Part shown: positions 34,200 to 44,161 of the stretch, piece after piece
How positions within the stretch are numbered: the stretch's first letter is position 1
Layout: the number at the start of each line of letters is the position of its first letter
From: Liolophura sinensis
Taxonomy: Eukaryota; Mollusca; Polyplacophora; Chitonida; Chitonidae
Length of the DNA: 64,000 nucleotides
NCBI RefSeq assembly: GCF_032854445.1
Contig: NC_088307.1
Coordinates: forward strand, 29,790,484-29,854,483
Direction of reading: 5' to 3'
The notes under the pieces: generated by a model
What the model was told of the DNA's origin: nothing
Seen by the model: only the letters and a program-made list of their open reading frames with translations
Database searches by the model: none
Position numbers and translations under genes: made by a program

Positions 34200-35126
34200 C
34201 TGACTGGTAAATGTTATTTTGTTAATTCCTACGTTAACTTAAGTTGTATTGCGTCCAATTGTATTTACTTCGTAACATGCAAGAAGTGTGGTCAGCAGTA
34301 TGTTGGGAAGACCACCCAGAAACTACATTTACGGGTGAACGGGCACCGTAGGTCCGTGCGCAAGAAACAATTGCTAATAGGCAAGCATTTCTCTGCCTCC
34401 GACCATGACTGGGACAATTTCAGCAGTCACATCATAAAATCGGTTTATCCATCCACAAATGAGACTGATGTCGAATTTGAACGTAAAATCCGTGACCGTG
34501 AGCTTTTCTGGATGCTAGAGATTGGTTCAGTCTTCCCATATGGGTTGAATAATAACGTTATGGGAATCGGCAATGTAACATCTAGCCAACCACATGACTC
34601 CATCGTAACAAATTTATTCAAACACCATAAACGTAGACCTCGCAGTCATGGTAGGAGGAAGTTCAACAGAAACATGATTCAGAAACACGTTACAGTTAGC
34701 TATTTAGCAGGATTGTCGTATGACACCAACAGCATGCATGCTCTACGCACAGTATTATATGCACTGCCATTAAACTTGCTAAAGCAGATCGTTCAAGACG
34801 TATCCAATAACATACACAATTTTAATGTTCCACCTCACCCTGTACGTCTGTGCAAAGACATATCGTATTTTCGATTGTTTCGCCCTGTAACTACAATTGA
34901 AACTCAACACGATCGACTCTTTCTGAAGATAAAGTATTTAGACAGTGGCCTTGATTTAATTAACCTACCACGCATCTTTAATGAACCTGATGTTCGTAGT
35001 GTTGTGCCTAATTATTTTAATATCCAAGAGCCACCTTGCATTAAAAGCCTATCGATCCAAAATTTTCAATTATTCCCAGGCCATCAAGGAGTTCGATTTG
35101 GCGACGTATACTTCTGGCGGCTATAA
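34200..35126 (+). pseudogene. Naiad endonuclease (GIY-YIG) and spacer
   Basis: The frame from about 34,140 reads NCIYFVTCKKCGQQYVGKT, the GIY-YIG-like strand pair with a C-x2-C, followed by RVNGHRRSVRKKQ and KHFSASDHDW. This gives the Cys-Cys-His-His set typical of Penelope-group endonucleases. The catalytic-region glutamate probably lies in RDRELFWMLEIGSVFP. The spacer (to about 35,030) is long and then shifts frame. The domain would nick target DNA for primed reverse transcription. Confidence 0.78.
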
Positions 35127-35394
35127 CTGTGATTGTGAATCCTCAGTTTTTACCTACGACAAATGTAAATATGTCCTGACTGGTGACCTTAATATTATTA
35201 AGAATCATGATCTAAGAAATCTCTTTGTGAGGGGTCCTAAGTATAGAGAAAAGAGTAATGTCAACATTCGATCAAACAAAAAAATATCATCTCGGCACTT
35301 GAGGAGTATATTAAAAAATGGTCGAAACGGGAGAAAGTGGATTCTTCGGCACTTAACGATTGGCTTGAGATTGTCAAAAAGAAAGTTAGTTTAA
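34981..35394 (+). pseudogene. Naiad CxC linker segment
   Basis: After the first frameshift the coding sense continues here: KAYRSKIFNYSQAIKEFDL, GGYNCDCESSVFTYDKCKY and VLTGDLNIIKNHDLRNLF. The C-D-C is the characteristic CxC motif joining the endonuclease and RT in this element class. A run of A at about 35,279-35,285 coincides with the next frameshift. Confidence 0.75.
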
Positions 35395-35456
35395 CTATAC
35401 ACCGTCTAGACATTGATGCTCTACCTAAAGTTAAATAGGTTCTGAAGGATCCCTCT

Positions 35457-36545
35457 GTGCAAGAAACACTCGCTGACCTTCATAGTAAATTTGTCATCAC
35501 TGTAGCAGACAAGGCTCCTAATAATTTCATCTTTATTTGCCAGAATTATTATTATCAAATTCTTGTTCAAGAGCTATGTGCATCTACAACGACATCCACG
35601 TATTCTGCTACTACATGTACTCTGGAGGAACTATTTAACAAACACAAAACCTTTCTTAAAGAAAGGCGCATAAATATACCTACCCGTCACACCGAAATAT
35701 CCCAACTTTACTGCATTCATAAAATGCATAAATCCCCATACAAGGCTCGATTTATTGCAGGTTCAAGAAGCTGTACCATCAAACTCTTGCCAACCCTACT
35801 TACGACAGCGTTACAAGAAGTAAAGTCATTTTGGAATAAGTATTGTTGTGCCATAACAAAAAATTCAGGTGTCAACTGCATGTGGATTCTTGACAACTCC
35901 AAACGTCTTACAGAAGAACTCGATGCTCATATGCATATACCGTACAAAGACGTATCCACATGGGATTTCTCTACTCTCTATACTACGATTCCTCACAAAG
36001 ATCTTATTGAAAGAATATCGTCGTTAATTGTCTCGGTATTTACTAAAACTGGTCACCGTTACATTAACGTCAGAAGCAATAAGGCTTTCTTTAGTTCTAC
36101 TCTTTATAACGGTTACCACTCATGGGATGTTACATTATTTATTGAATTACTTGAATTTCTCATTAATAACATCTATGTGAAATTCGGAGATACGATTTAC
36201 CAACAGTGCATAGGTATTCCAATGGGTACCAATTGTGCGCCTCTTTTGGCAGACCTGTACCTGTTTTCATATGAATACGACTATATGCAGAAATTACTTA
36301 ACAGTAATATCTTTAAAGTTCGATCCTTTTCATTTACCAAGCGGTATATTGATGATCTACTGGCGTTAAATAATCCCATATTACTGAAGCGGTGAAGGAA
36401 ATCCATCCGCCTTCTCGCCATATCTCGCCTTGTAGCATTTGTCAGATCTTGCGTTAATTGTGATGACTTTACTCTGCGTCACAAGTTGCTAGTTCAAAAA
36501 CTAGTTTCTCTCAAATTTTACAATGAATATAACACTCTCGTTGGC
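35457..36545 (+). pseudogene. Naiad reverse transcriptase, internally deleted
   Basis: RT landmarks in order: YKARFIAGSRSCTIK; TWDFSTLYTTIPH (motif A with its Asp); GIPMGTNCAPLLADLYLFSY (motif B region); and FTKRYIDDLLALNNP (motif C, the catalytic Asp pair). Right after NNPILLKR a TGA is met. Downstream the same frame gives ISRLVAFVRSCVNCDDF, which resembles a part normally much further on, so about 100 codons appear deleted. Upstream, the same frame is open back to a TAG near 35,436. Confidence 0.82.
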
Positions 36546-36904
36546 AGATATGGGCAGAGCGCTCAGAATCTCTGGCGATCTGCATTGTGATCAACCACAT
36601 AGACGGCGCTGTTATCCCTGTGTACATATCTATCACGTACATGGTATTTAACAACATAAATGGCGCTGGTTGCCCAGTGTAACCGTCTATCTTGTATGTC
36701 ATGTGTAACATCATAGATGGCGCCTCTTGTAGCATGAGATCTTTACATATTAACGGGAAAGACGTAATCGTCCGTTACTTTTGAATCATAATCTGATCGG
36801 TTAGGGTCTGTAACGCTCGTCATTTTCAAACTGTATCTAATACCGCTTAAGCTGGGGCTAAGGGCCGTAAAGGTAGCCATGCTAATTAAATCAGCATGAT
36901 GCCT

Positions 36905-37228
36905 TTATGAACAGTTGCAATGAGAGCGCGAATGAGATACTTGTTTAGCTGTTATTTGACATGGAACACATTCACGGACTACGAATTTGAACTTTGATAT
37001 GGAATTCATGCCTGGAATATTCATTGTCTGCTCGGCATCATTGAAAACTGATGACCGCTTCTCTCTTGTGTGTTACCGGCTTTATTTCTTATTTGTATAA
37101 TTTTTTACATACCTTTGTCTTTGGGAGTTAGTGTTAAACGTTGTTGTGGAAATGGATCTTGCGATTATCGACTTGGAACGCCCTTTGCGGACTACGAATG
37201 GTATAGGAATGTCGGACTTGACGCTTAT
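36905..37228 (+). repeat. Naiad 3' end, directly repeated at 29,613-29,935
   Basis: This last ~320 bp of the insertion is the second copy of a direct repeat whose other copy lies 7.3 kb upstream. Its right edge is exactly where Polinton coding sequence (reverse complement of tttagtcacttgggcgccca) resumes, so it belongs to the retroelement and not to the Polinton. Confidence 0.65.
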
Positions 37229-37466
37229 ATTTAGTCACTTGGGCGCCCAGACCGGATTCATTCCGGGAGAACAGCCTTTCGATATCTTCGTCGCTCATGG
37301 AGTTGATTTCGTCGACTGCCACGTCTTTCCCCAAATACCGCTTGGCCTTCCCACCTGCCACAAGTGTGGCCAGCCTATCCCTATGCTGTGCTATCGCCGG
37401 CGGCGGCAGTGCCCTATCGTATGACTGGCCTCCAGACCCATCAGTTTTGGGCACGTTTTGTGTCAC
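37229..37466 (-). pseudogene. 5' half of the Polinton gene split by the Naiad
   Basis: Minus-strand frame with RDRLATLVAGGKAKRYLGKD and MSDEDIERLFSRNESGLGAQ. The coding similarity stops where the retroelement begins. The gene's other half is 33,917-34,100. Function unknown. Confidence 0.55.
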
Positions 37467-37702
37467 GGGCGGAGGCCCAGCGCGGGGATGATGTACGTCC
37501 CCTTCGCCAAGCAGCTCAGGTCGTCACAGTCCATTCTATTCTTTCGAAACGCGCGGAGAAGATGTATGATACTTGTTGCGTATATATCCTCAACCAGGCG
37601 CCTTAGTCTAATATAGTCGTACGTGAGTTCAATAAAAAAACAGGGACTGTACCGCGATTGCTGCAAGCAGCAGTAGCTGTGTGGTAGCACACATGCTAGC
37701 AT
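37463..37702 (-). pseudogene. Polinton-associated fragment (80 aa)
   Basis: A short minus-strand frame with RRLVEDIYATSIIHLLRAFR and KNRMDCDDL. It lies between the ATPase remnant and the split gene. I do not recognise a domain. It may be a fragment of a larger gene. Confidence 0.4.
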
Positions 37703-37714
37703 ACCTGGTATGCA

Positions 37715-38137
37715 ACTGGATGATCAATCTTCAACACCAGCTTAGCGTGCCGCTTCTGTGCGAGCAGCTGTCGAACCACCCTTCTCTCCTCCCGCGTCGG
37801 GATGACATCGTTCTCTCGTAAACATTCTTCAAACGAGTCCCTATCTTTACACGCTTTGGTTTGCGTGCCGGCCGGAGAAAGCTAGGGAAGTGAGCATATC
37901 CTTTTTCTGGGTCAACGCCTTCAAGGCGCTACATTGATCGATGATGTACAGTGTGGGTTCCCCCTGGAAAACCTTGTGCAGGGCTCTCAGATAGTCGTAA
38001 AAACACCCATGTGTGTTAAAAACCAGCCCCCGCTGGTATGATCTTTTATACTGGAGCGTGGGGTATAGGATAACAATGTGGGAGAACGCCCCGCGGAAGG
38101 GACCTTTTCCACGGCGATCCGGCTGTTTCAGTCTCAA
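37715..38137 (-). pseudogene. Polinton A32-like packaging ATPase remnant
   Basis: Two minus-strand pieces. The first (38,137-37,860) has the Walker B strand TLYIIDQCSALKAL followed by KKDMLTSLAFSGRHANQSV, typical of the FtsK/HerA-type A32 genome-packaging ATPases. The second (37,860-37,720, other frame) has FEECLRENDVIPTREERRVV and AQKRHAKLVLKIDHPVAYQV, a conserved C-terminal part. Sequence between them and the Walker A part appears lost. In active elements this motor packages DNA into capsids. Confidence 0.72.
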
Positions 38138-38680
38138 GCAGCATCAAGACGCCATTCAGCGATTTAGCTGGCACATTAAGGTTTATGCTCCAGAGTGTTC
38201 CCGATTTGTCCTTCACCAGTCTGCGGTGCCGGAGAACGCGATTATATAGTATGACGAGCCTCCCAAACTGGTTGGGGATCTGTTTAGCCAACTCCGGTTC
38301 GATGACCATATCGAACTTGACACTAATGTTTTCGAGAGTGTAGCTGGCGGCGGCATCATCTATCGCCTTTATAACCCGGTTGTAGTTGTTGAACGTCAGT
38401 TCGTATTCCAGCCGGTCGTTAAAAGCTCTCTGATAGAATGGCATATGGCTCTCCAGAAGATAGATATCCGGTGGGATGTAGACGCGGTTTCTCTCACGAT
38501 GGTCTTCAGCATCATCATCCTTCTCGTCTTCCGCTTCGACGCGGAGTTTGAGCATGTTGACAGTACCTATGCCTTGGAAATCCGCATTCTGCCGTTCGTT
38601 TTTGGCCAGTCACAGATCACCATAGCATTAGAATACATCGAAGAACCTCGATGGGCATCACTTCATCCCGCTGATTTCAA
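38138..38680 (-). pseudogene. Polinton capsid-like protein remnant
   Basis: Minus-strand frame with RNRVYIPPDIYLLESHMPF, NDRLEYELTFNNYNRVI and LVKDKSGTLWSINLNVPAKS. I associate this family with the capsid-type proteins of animal Polintons (often catalogued near the C. elegans F54H12.2-like group), but a double jelly-roll fold cannot be shown by eye. The downstream part of the protein is missing, because the sequence runs straight into the ATPase remnant. Stops occur upstream of 38,555. Confidence 0.5.
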
Positions 38681-38951
38681 TCGTGGTCCTATTGACCACA
38701 GTGGCGTTGGCGGAGGAGGGGCTCACCCCTGCCTTGGGGCGGGATTACACAAAATTTGAGACTGATTCGGGGAGGGGAACCGGCCTCGTGGTCTATGCAA
38801 ACCTAAACATCGTCAATAGATGGGCTGGTAAGCCTTTGGCACTCTCCACAATCGCTGGCTAGCGTGGTGGGATTAAAGCTGATGATCTTGGCTTTGTCAA
38901 CTGGACGCGCACTAAAGGGCGGTCATCCTTGCCACAGTCCCACACACAACG

Positions 38952-39720
38952 ATGGATGAACTGGGTGCCGCAGCCGCAAGGCTGAAGGATTTGGGCCAGG
39001 CAGCAAAACATGCCCCTGACGCTGTCCAGAAAATGAAAACAAGCCTGACAGACAGCGACATTGATCTGGCCGTTGAAACGATGCTCGACGTACCGATCAA
39101 ACTTCGAGAAATACGTGGGCTGGACAAGGCGCTGCAGACTATCCGGGGAGAACTCACGAATAACTCGCCAAGCTATCAAGGCTCCACGAAGACATAGCTA
39201 GGAGAAAACGGAAAATGGGGGAGGCCAAGGCTGAATTCTCCCGCCGCCGCGTCGCTGAACGGTTACGTGATCTCCAGGATCAGAGGGCTACCCGCCTCGA
39301 GGCACACTCTTCGACGCGCGAAGTTTTGCGGTCCCAAATCATCCGCATCAGGGAAACCCTAGATCGCATCATGCACGAAGATCGTACACTCTTCTGGGAG
39401 CAAGGGATCACGATCGTCTCTATCCTCACGGTACTTGGCGTGGTGGTCTCAACGCTGGAATGGGTCCCCACCAGGTCCTAAGCCACCCACAGGGGTGGAA
39501 TCAAGAATGGGTTAAACAGCACTTACAATCACTTGGGGTGCGTTCTTGGCATGTGGCCGGGGAAGCAGCTGCAGCGCTGCGTGGGATTATTGGCAGTGTT
39601 GTGTCCTGGTTGCTGAATCTCCTCGGAATGACAGCTGGGTGGTTGGCCGAGAATCTCTGGGCTCTGGTCATCGCAGTAGGTAACCCATTGCTCGTGGCAG
39701 CTCGTGGCTGGTTAGTGTAG
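38952..39720 (+). pseudogene. Polinton coiled-coil/membrane protein, split into three frames
   Basis: Three consecutive plus-strand frames read as one broken gene. The first (38,952-39,197) is helical: MDELGAAAARLKDLGQAAKH...LAVETMLDVPIKLREIRG. The second (39,215-39,481) is charged and coiled-coil-like (RRRVAERLRDLQDQRATRLE) with a hydrophobic segment (GITIVSILTVLGVVVSTL). The third (39,460-39,720) has IIGSVVSWLLNLLGMTAGWL and a C-terminal hydrophobic stretch. Known to me as a recurrent Polinton-linked protein of unknown role, perhaps a virion or membrane component. Confidence 0.6.
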
Positions 39721-39959
39721 GGGCCATAACAGCAGTAAGCCACGAGAGCCGGCGACCACGAGAGCTGTCTTCTCCACAGTGGTCCTGTTCATTTGGAACA
39801 AGCAGAAATAAGTCGCCTGGCGGACCTGGTGCTGGCACGGTGTTGGGTGCCGGCCAACAAGGACAACAAAGTAGGTGGCACTTCTTCGTTCACACCCTCG
39901 TTGGCGCCTAGCTTCTGATCCTCCGTGGTTATGACGATTTTGTTATTGTAGTTTGCTAT

Positions 39960-40697
39960 CTACCCGATCTGCAGGAGCCTGTCGCTGGGCGCCATGTACA
40001 GGCCTATGCCGAACACAAAGTCGACGGCACTACCAGCATACTGTAACACATCCTGGTAACGTTTGATGGCAGATGGTAAGTAGACCGGAGAAGCAATGGC
40101 ATCTTCGATGTTGGCAAGAAATTGAATCTGCACGTGGAACGCCGTCTCTGTTCCAAGGATCCGCGCTGGTGTTTGCGCTTGAGCGCCTAATACAGCCCAG
40201 ACGTATGTCCGGATGGAATCGTTGAGGCGCTTATTAAAAGCCTTGGGATTTCTCCACAATGAACGATGCCCAGATGTCCACACTGTCCTGTTCGATGTAG
40301 TCTACGTGCAGAACGCGGTATTTTCTAGGGAATGATATCCTGCTGGAAGGCTCCTTCCCCAACAAGGTGGTAACCGATCCTGGTCAAGTAATAGTAAGCT
40401 AGCCCGAAACCGTGATTTCTCTCATCTCCGTAAGGGTTGTCGAACGCCTCCCAAGCCTTGTCTTGGGGTATGGGGGCTTTCAGCTATTCCAAGATCCGCC
40501 GGACCTGGTTGTAGGTGTGGAATGTGAATAAGGCCTTTATTCGAGGGAACAGCAAAGCTCAGCTGGTTCTGCCAGAACTGCATTGGGTTGTAGTTCCAAG
40601 CTTGGGCTATGAAGTTGCTGGTTACCTTTGGTAAGCGGTACTTCTCAAGCACATGTGTGAACTGATAAAATATAGTACGTGCTGCATAGCTGTTCAT
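39960..40697 (-). pseudogene. Polinton-associated conserved gene, broken
   Basis: Two minus-strand pieces: 40,697-40,422 begins MNSYAARTIFYQFTHVLEKY and includes SNFIAQAWNYNPMQFWQNQL; 40,283-39,960 includes NDSIRTYVWAVLGAQAQTP and DVLQYAGSAVDFVFGIGLYM. They look like the N-terminal and central parts of one ~400-residue protein recurrent in Polintons, of unknown function (structural role possible). Frame breaks separate the pieces. Confidence 0.55.
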
Positions 40698-40760
40698 TCA
40701 TACAAGCTTGTACATCTACCCCAAACGTTGGGAGCCGTTCTAGCTTCTGGCCATGGAACG

Positions 40761-41104
40761 TGAACTAGTAAGTCTGTCTGCTATTGATTGTGTAAGCTGG
40801 AGCGTGTTTCTCTAGGGAAGTTTATGTAAGTGAAAGAGATGCTGCGGCAGAAGCCCAATTACTACTGGGGGAGGGGGCGAGGTGGTGCTGCGCCAGAACC
40901 TTCAGAACATGTACTACTGTACATAAGGCTTGCTGGACTTTGGGAATTGAGGACTATATCTTGTAAATATGCTTTATAACCCGCATTTGAATACAAATCT
41001 ACAGCCTACATTTAGTCCTTCCTAAAAAAAAATTAGCCTATATAACACTTTTATCTTATGATAGAATTCCCCTTACCGTAAATTAATTTGTCTGAAATCA
41101 AAGA
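40761..41104. other. Unassigned gap right of the Polinton
   Basis: AT-rich sequence with no recognised gene. The right edge of the Polinton should fall near the left end of this stretch. Confidence 0.4.
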
Positions 41105-41770
41105 AATAGCCCGAGATCCCAAATGGTAATGTATTACTGGTAGAGGGAACCCTAGTCCGAGATCTCTAATGGTGATGTATTACTGATAGAGGGAGCCATA
41201 AACCGGGATCTCTAATGTATTACTGATAAAGGAAATCGTAGTCAGAAGATCCCTAATGCTAATGCATTACTGACAGAGCGAACCATAGTCCGAGATCTCT
41301 CATGTTGATGTATTACTGATAGAGGACCACAGTCCGAGATCTCTAATGCTAATGTTTTACTGACAGAGGAAACCATAGTCCGAGATCCCTAATGATAATG
41401 TATTACTCAGAGCGAACCATAGTCCGAGATCTCCCATGGTGATGTATTACTGATAGAGGACCACAGTTCGAGATCTCTAATGCAAATGTATTACTGACAG
41501 AGGAAACCATAGTCCGAGATCCCTAATGATAATGTATTACACAAAGCGAACCATAGTCCGAGATCTCCCATGGTAATGGTTCCCTAATAGACAGAACCAT
41601 GGTCCGAGATCCCTAATGGCAATGTATTACTGATGGAGGGAACCATAGTGCAAGACCTCTAATGGTGATATATAACTGATAGAGGGAACCATAGTCCGAG
41701 ATCTCTTATGTTAATGCATTACCGACTGCGGGAACCATAAAACGAGATAACAAATGGTAATGAACCATTT
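41105..41770. repeat. About 46-bp minisatellite, about 14 copies
   Basis: The unit is ccgagatctctaatggtgat, gtattactgatagagg, gaaccatagt. Copies vary in length (40-50 bp). Confidence 0.85.
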
Positions 41771-42924
41771 TAATCTGCCTCTACTGTTCCCTATTAAAGC
41801 AGTGACGCTGACTTCCTCAATTTATGGCACCAATGTAACACCAAGAAATACCTAATTATATTACACATACAGATATTCTCCATACAATATCTAACATTGC
41901 TTACTTTACATAGTCTGCATGAGCCAGATGAGAGTTTCTGTTGCCCATGTAGAACACACCCGACAAGCTGCTCCATTTATCTCCGCCTTCAGAATAAGCA
42001 GCGTAATGCCCTGAACCCAAATATTGCGGAACGGATATTACGACACTTTACCGAAAGTGAAAAAAGACAACAAAACAATGAGAACCCGAAATATTTTGTT
42101 TGCCTGAACTTGTAGAGAGAAGTTTTATATTTAGTTCGCTTTGCTCAAGTTGAATGGCGTATAATCGTAAAATGCATGTCGTTCACCTTTTGCCGGAAAT
42201 ATGCCATTTGGATGAAATCTCATTTTGATCTGTAGAATGAGAACTATAAACACCAGTATGATGGGTCCTGTACCAAATTGCACTCTAAAGATTTGTGATT
42301 GATGTAAACTAAATTCTACCTTCGTGGTTTCCATCATTCACAAATGATTCTAAGAATCTTCATAATGGAAACTGTGTACCTTGTATATGAAAACGATATG
42401 AAGACCTCTCACATTCACCTAACAAGACATATTCCCTACAGTAGGCATTGTCCTCATTAAACAAACTTTAACAGTGTATTTTTCTGTCGGCTGGTGCCAG
42501 TGGACTGTTGACAACAGATCAAAAGGTACAATACAATACCTAAGCCATCTGGAAGTAAAGTACTTTTTTTCACCGTCATTAACTTCACTACATATACCGC
42601 CAAGCATTCTCTATTTATACCAGTTCTTTCTTGCCATTTGTTTTTCTCTTTTTTCATAATCGTGGACACCTTCCACGGTCCGGGCTAAAAGACATGGTAA
42701 CTTGCTAACAGCTTTTATTCACAAATAGCTTTCTTTGTGGCTAAAAAGCTTAGACTTGGCTACATGGAACAGCTAGTTCAGGGTGTGACAAGTACCTGAT
42801 TTTTTGGTCACAGTTAGTCTCTACTCTCTACTGAATTCATCATAGTTTGTGTGATTCCAACCTCATCAGTTCATAGCTCCATGATGTGCATGAAATACAC
42901 TGTTACAATGCAACTGTAATTACT
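41771..42924. other. Unassigned 1.15-kb stretch downstream of PGLS
   Basis: No exon, RNA gene or known repeat was recognised. Confidence 0.45.
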
Positions 42925-43625
42925 CCATGCTGTCGCTGTGAGTTCAACTCCAGCTCATACTGACTTCCTCTCCAACGCTAAGTAGGAAGGTCTGTCAACA
43001 ACCTGCAGATCGTCGTGGGTTTTGCCCGGGCTCTGCCCGGTTGCTACCCCCGATAATGCTCAAGGCCGTCCTATAGTGAGTGAGTGCTTGGGGTTTAACG
43101 TCGTACTCAACAATTTTTCAGTCATATGACGACGAAGGAATCATTAGGGTGCATGTACGTGTAATGTACCTCCTTGTTGCAGGACGGATTTCCACCGCTC
43201 TTTTATTTAGTGCTACTTCACTGAGACCGAAGACAAGTAAGTTGCTGGCAAGTAAGCCGCATGTACGTGTAATGTGCCTCCTTGTTGCAGGACGGATTTC
43301 CACCGCTCTTTTATTTAGTGCTGCTTCACTGAGACCGAAGGCAAGTAAGTTGCTGGCAAGTAAGCCGCCCCGCCCGAGCCATTATACTGATATGGGTCAA
43401 CCCTGATACGGGTCAACCAGTCGTTGCACTATCCCCTTCATGCTGAACGCCAAGCGAGGAAGTTACAACATAGGTGTGACTCGATCAAGGATTGATCCTG
43501 GATCTACCGGTCCCGAAGCGGACGCTCTACCAACTGTGCTATCCGGGCCGGTAAGACCGTCCTATAAGTGAAATATTCTTGAGTATGGGGTAAAACACCA
43601 ATCACATAAATAAATAATTACTCCA
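42925..43625 (+). mobile_element. SINE family A split by a family B SINE
   Basis: The left part (42,925-43,079: tgtcgctgtgagttcaactc, cctgcagatcgtcgtgggtt, gataatgctcaaggccgtcc) and the right part (43,552-43,625: cctataagtgaaatattctt, gagtatggggtaaaacacca) together form one family A copy. Between them lies a family B SINE flanked by the short duplication ccgtcctata. Confidence 0.8.
43078..43553 (-). mobile_element. SINE family B, long copy, nested
   Basis: Read on the minus strand, the tRNA-like head is cggcccggatagcacagttg then gtagagcgtccgcttcggga (A-box-like), with gatcgagtc as the B-box-like part. The other end is tgagtgcttggggtttaacg. A ~110-bp internal segment (gcatgtacgtgtaatg to gcaagtaagc) is tandemly duplicated (about 43,150-43,370). 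It is inserted within a family A SINE. Confidence 0.8.
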
Positions 43626-44041
43626 AACCAAGAAAGTGGTGAGCTAACATTCGCCATTTTCAGACTACATCACATCCTGCTGTATAGTATTATACATGCC
43701 GATGTACACGTAAATGTATACTACCTTCACTTGGAGAAGTTCTGTTGGTTAGCAAGTCAGGTTTCTGTGAGTTTGCGTGCATTTGTCTGTGTATAAATTT
43801 AGTTCTAATCACTAAGCCATGCAGTGCTCATTTCTAACAGCGACCTTGTGCTCATTTCTACCAGACTGTACACACATCAGCATTTTGTGTAACTCATCAA
43901 TATCTAATAACGGGAATGTTGATGGCCTTCAAACAACCACCATGATGAGATAAAATCTCTTGTGTTATGTAAATTCAGCCATGGTTAACAAACATTTTAA
44001 TGAGGATGAAGAAATGTATCCAGTTGTTGTTCAACAGCCAA
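43626..44041. other. PGLS 3'UTR and downstream flank
   Basis: This lies immediately downstream of the PGLS stop. A variant poly(A) signal ATTAAA is present on the minus strand at 43,998-44,003. No other feature was recognised. Confidence 0.4.
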
Positions 44042-44161
44042 TCATAGTGCTGCTTTCAAAAGTTTTGCGGCTGGAGCATCCAGGAACCACACAAGATCCC
44101 CATTGGTTGGTCGGACTCTGGCGGCAGGAAGTGGCTCTGCTTCCTTTTCCTCTAAAACTCG
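44042..44161 (-). CDS. PGLS: PGLS last exon
   Basis: The acceptor cctcattatttttgcag precedes CGAGTTTTAGAGG. It encodes [19 protein letters not shown], then [19 protein letters not shown] and TGA. This is a clear match to the C-terminus of animal PGLS (LPAA-V, W-F-D-AAA). Frame phase 0 from exon 4. Confidence 0.9.
   Translation of the reverse strand, partial: RVLEEKEAEPLPAARVRPTNGDLVWFLDAPAAKLLKAAL

Larger units (their letters stand above)
34100..37228 (+). mobile_element. Naiad-type Penelope-like retroelement (GIY-YIG before RT)
   Basis: On the plus strand a GIY-YIG-like endonuclease comes first (34,200-34,560), then a CxC linker (CDCESSVFTY), then a reverse transcriptase (35,457-36,395). 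This order (endonuclease N-terminal to RT) is the permuted layout described for Naiad elements, the reverse of canonical Penelope elements. A 3' untranslated region of about 650 bp follows, with three imperfect ~60-bp repeats (36,590-36,725). The copy has frameshifts near 35,030 and 35,280, a TAG near 35,436, a TGA at 36,393 and a deletion after the YIDD box, so it is inactive. It is inserted in a Polinton gene. Confidence 0.8.
30098..40760. mobile_element. Decayed Polinton/Maverick (virus-like DNA transposon), interrupted by a Naiad
   Basis: A block of visibly higher GC than its surroundings carries remnants of the gene set that defines Polintons: protein-primed DNA polymerase B (plus), retroviral-type integrase (minus), A32-like packaging ATPase (minus) and a capsid-like protein (minus), with several small membrane or unknown genes. 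Frames are broken in almost every gene, and the polymerase lacks its N-terminal half, so this is a fossil. Terminal inverted repeats were not found by eye, so both edges are approximate. The insertion at about 34,100-37,228 is a later retroelement. These genes are viral-like relics, described here only as broken copies. Confidence 0.8.

Noticed and set aside
34101-36395. In-frame TGA codons in the Naiad as selenocysteine codons (reported for clam Naiads)
   Set aside because: TAG stops and frameshifts occur in the same frames and no SECIS-like structure was identified, so decay is the simpler explanation.
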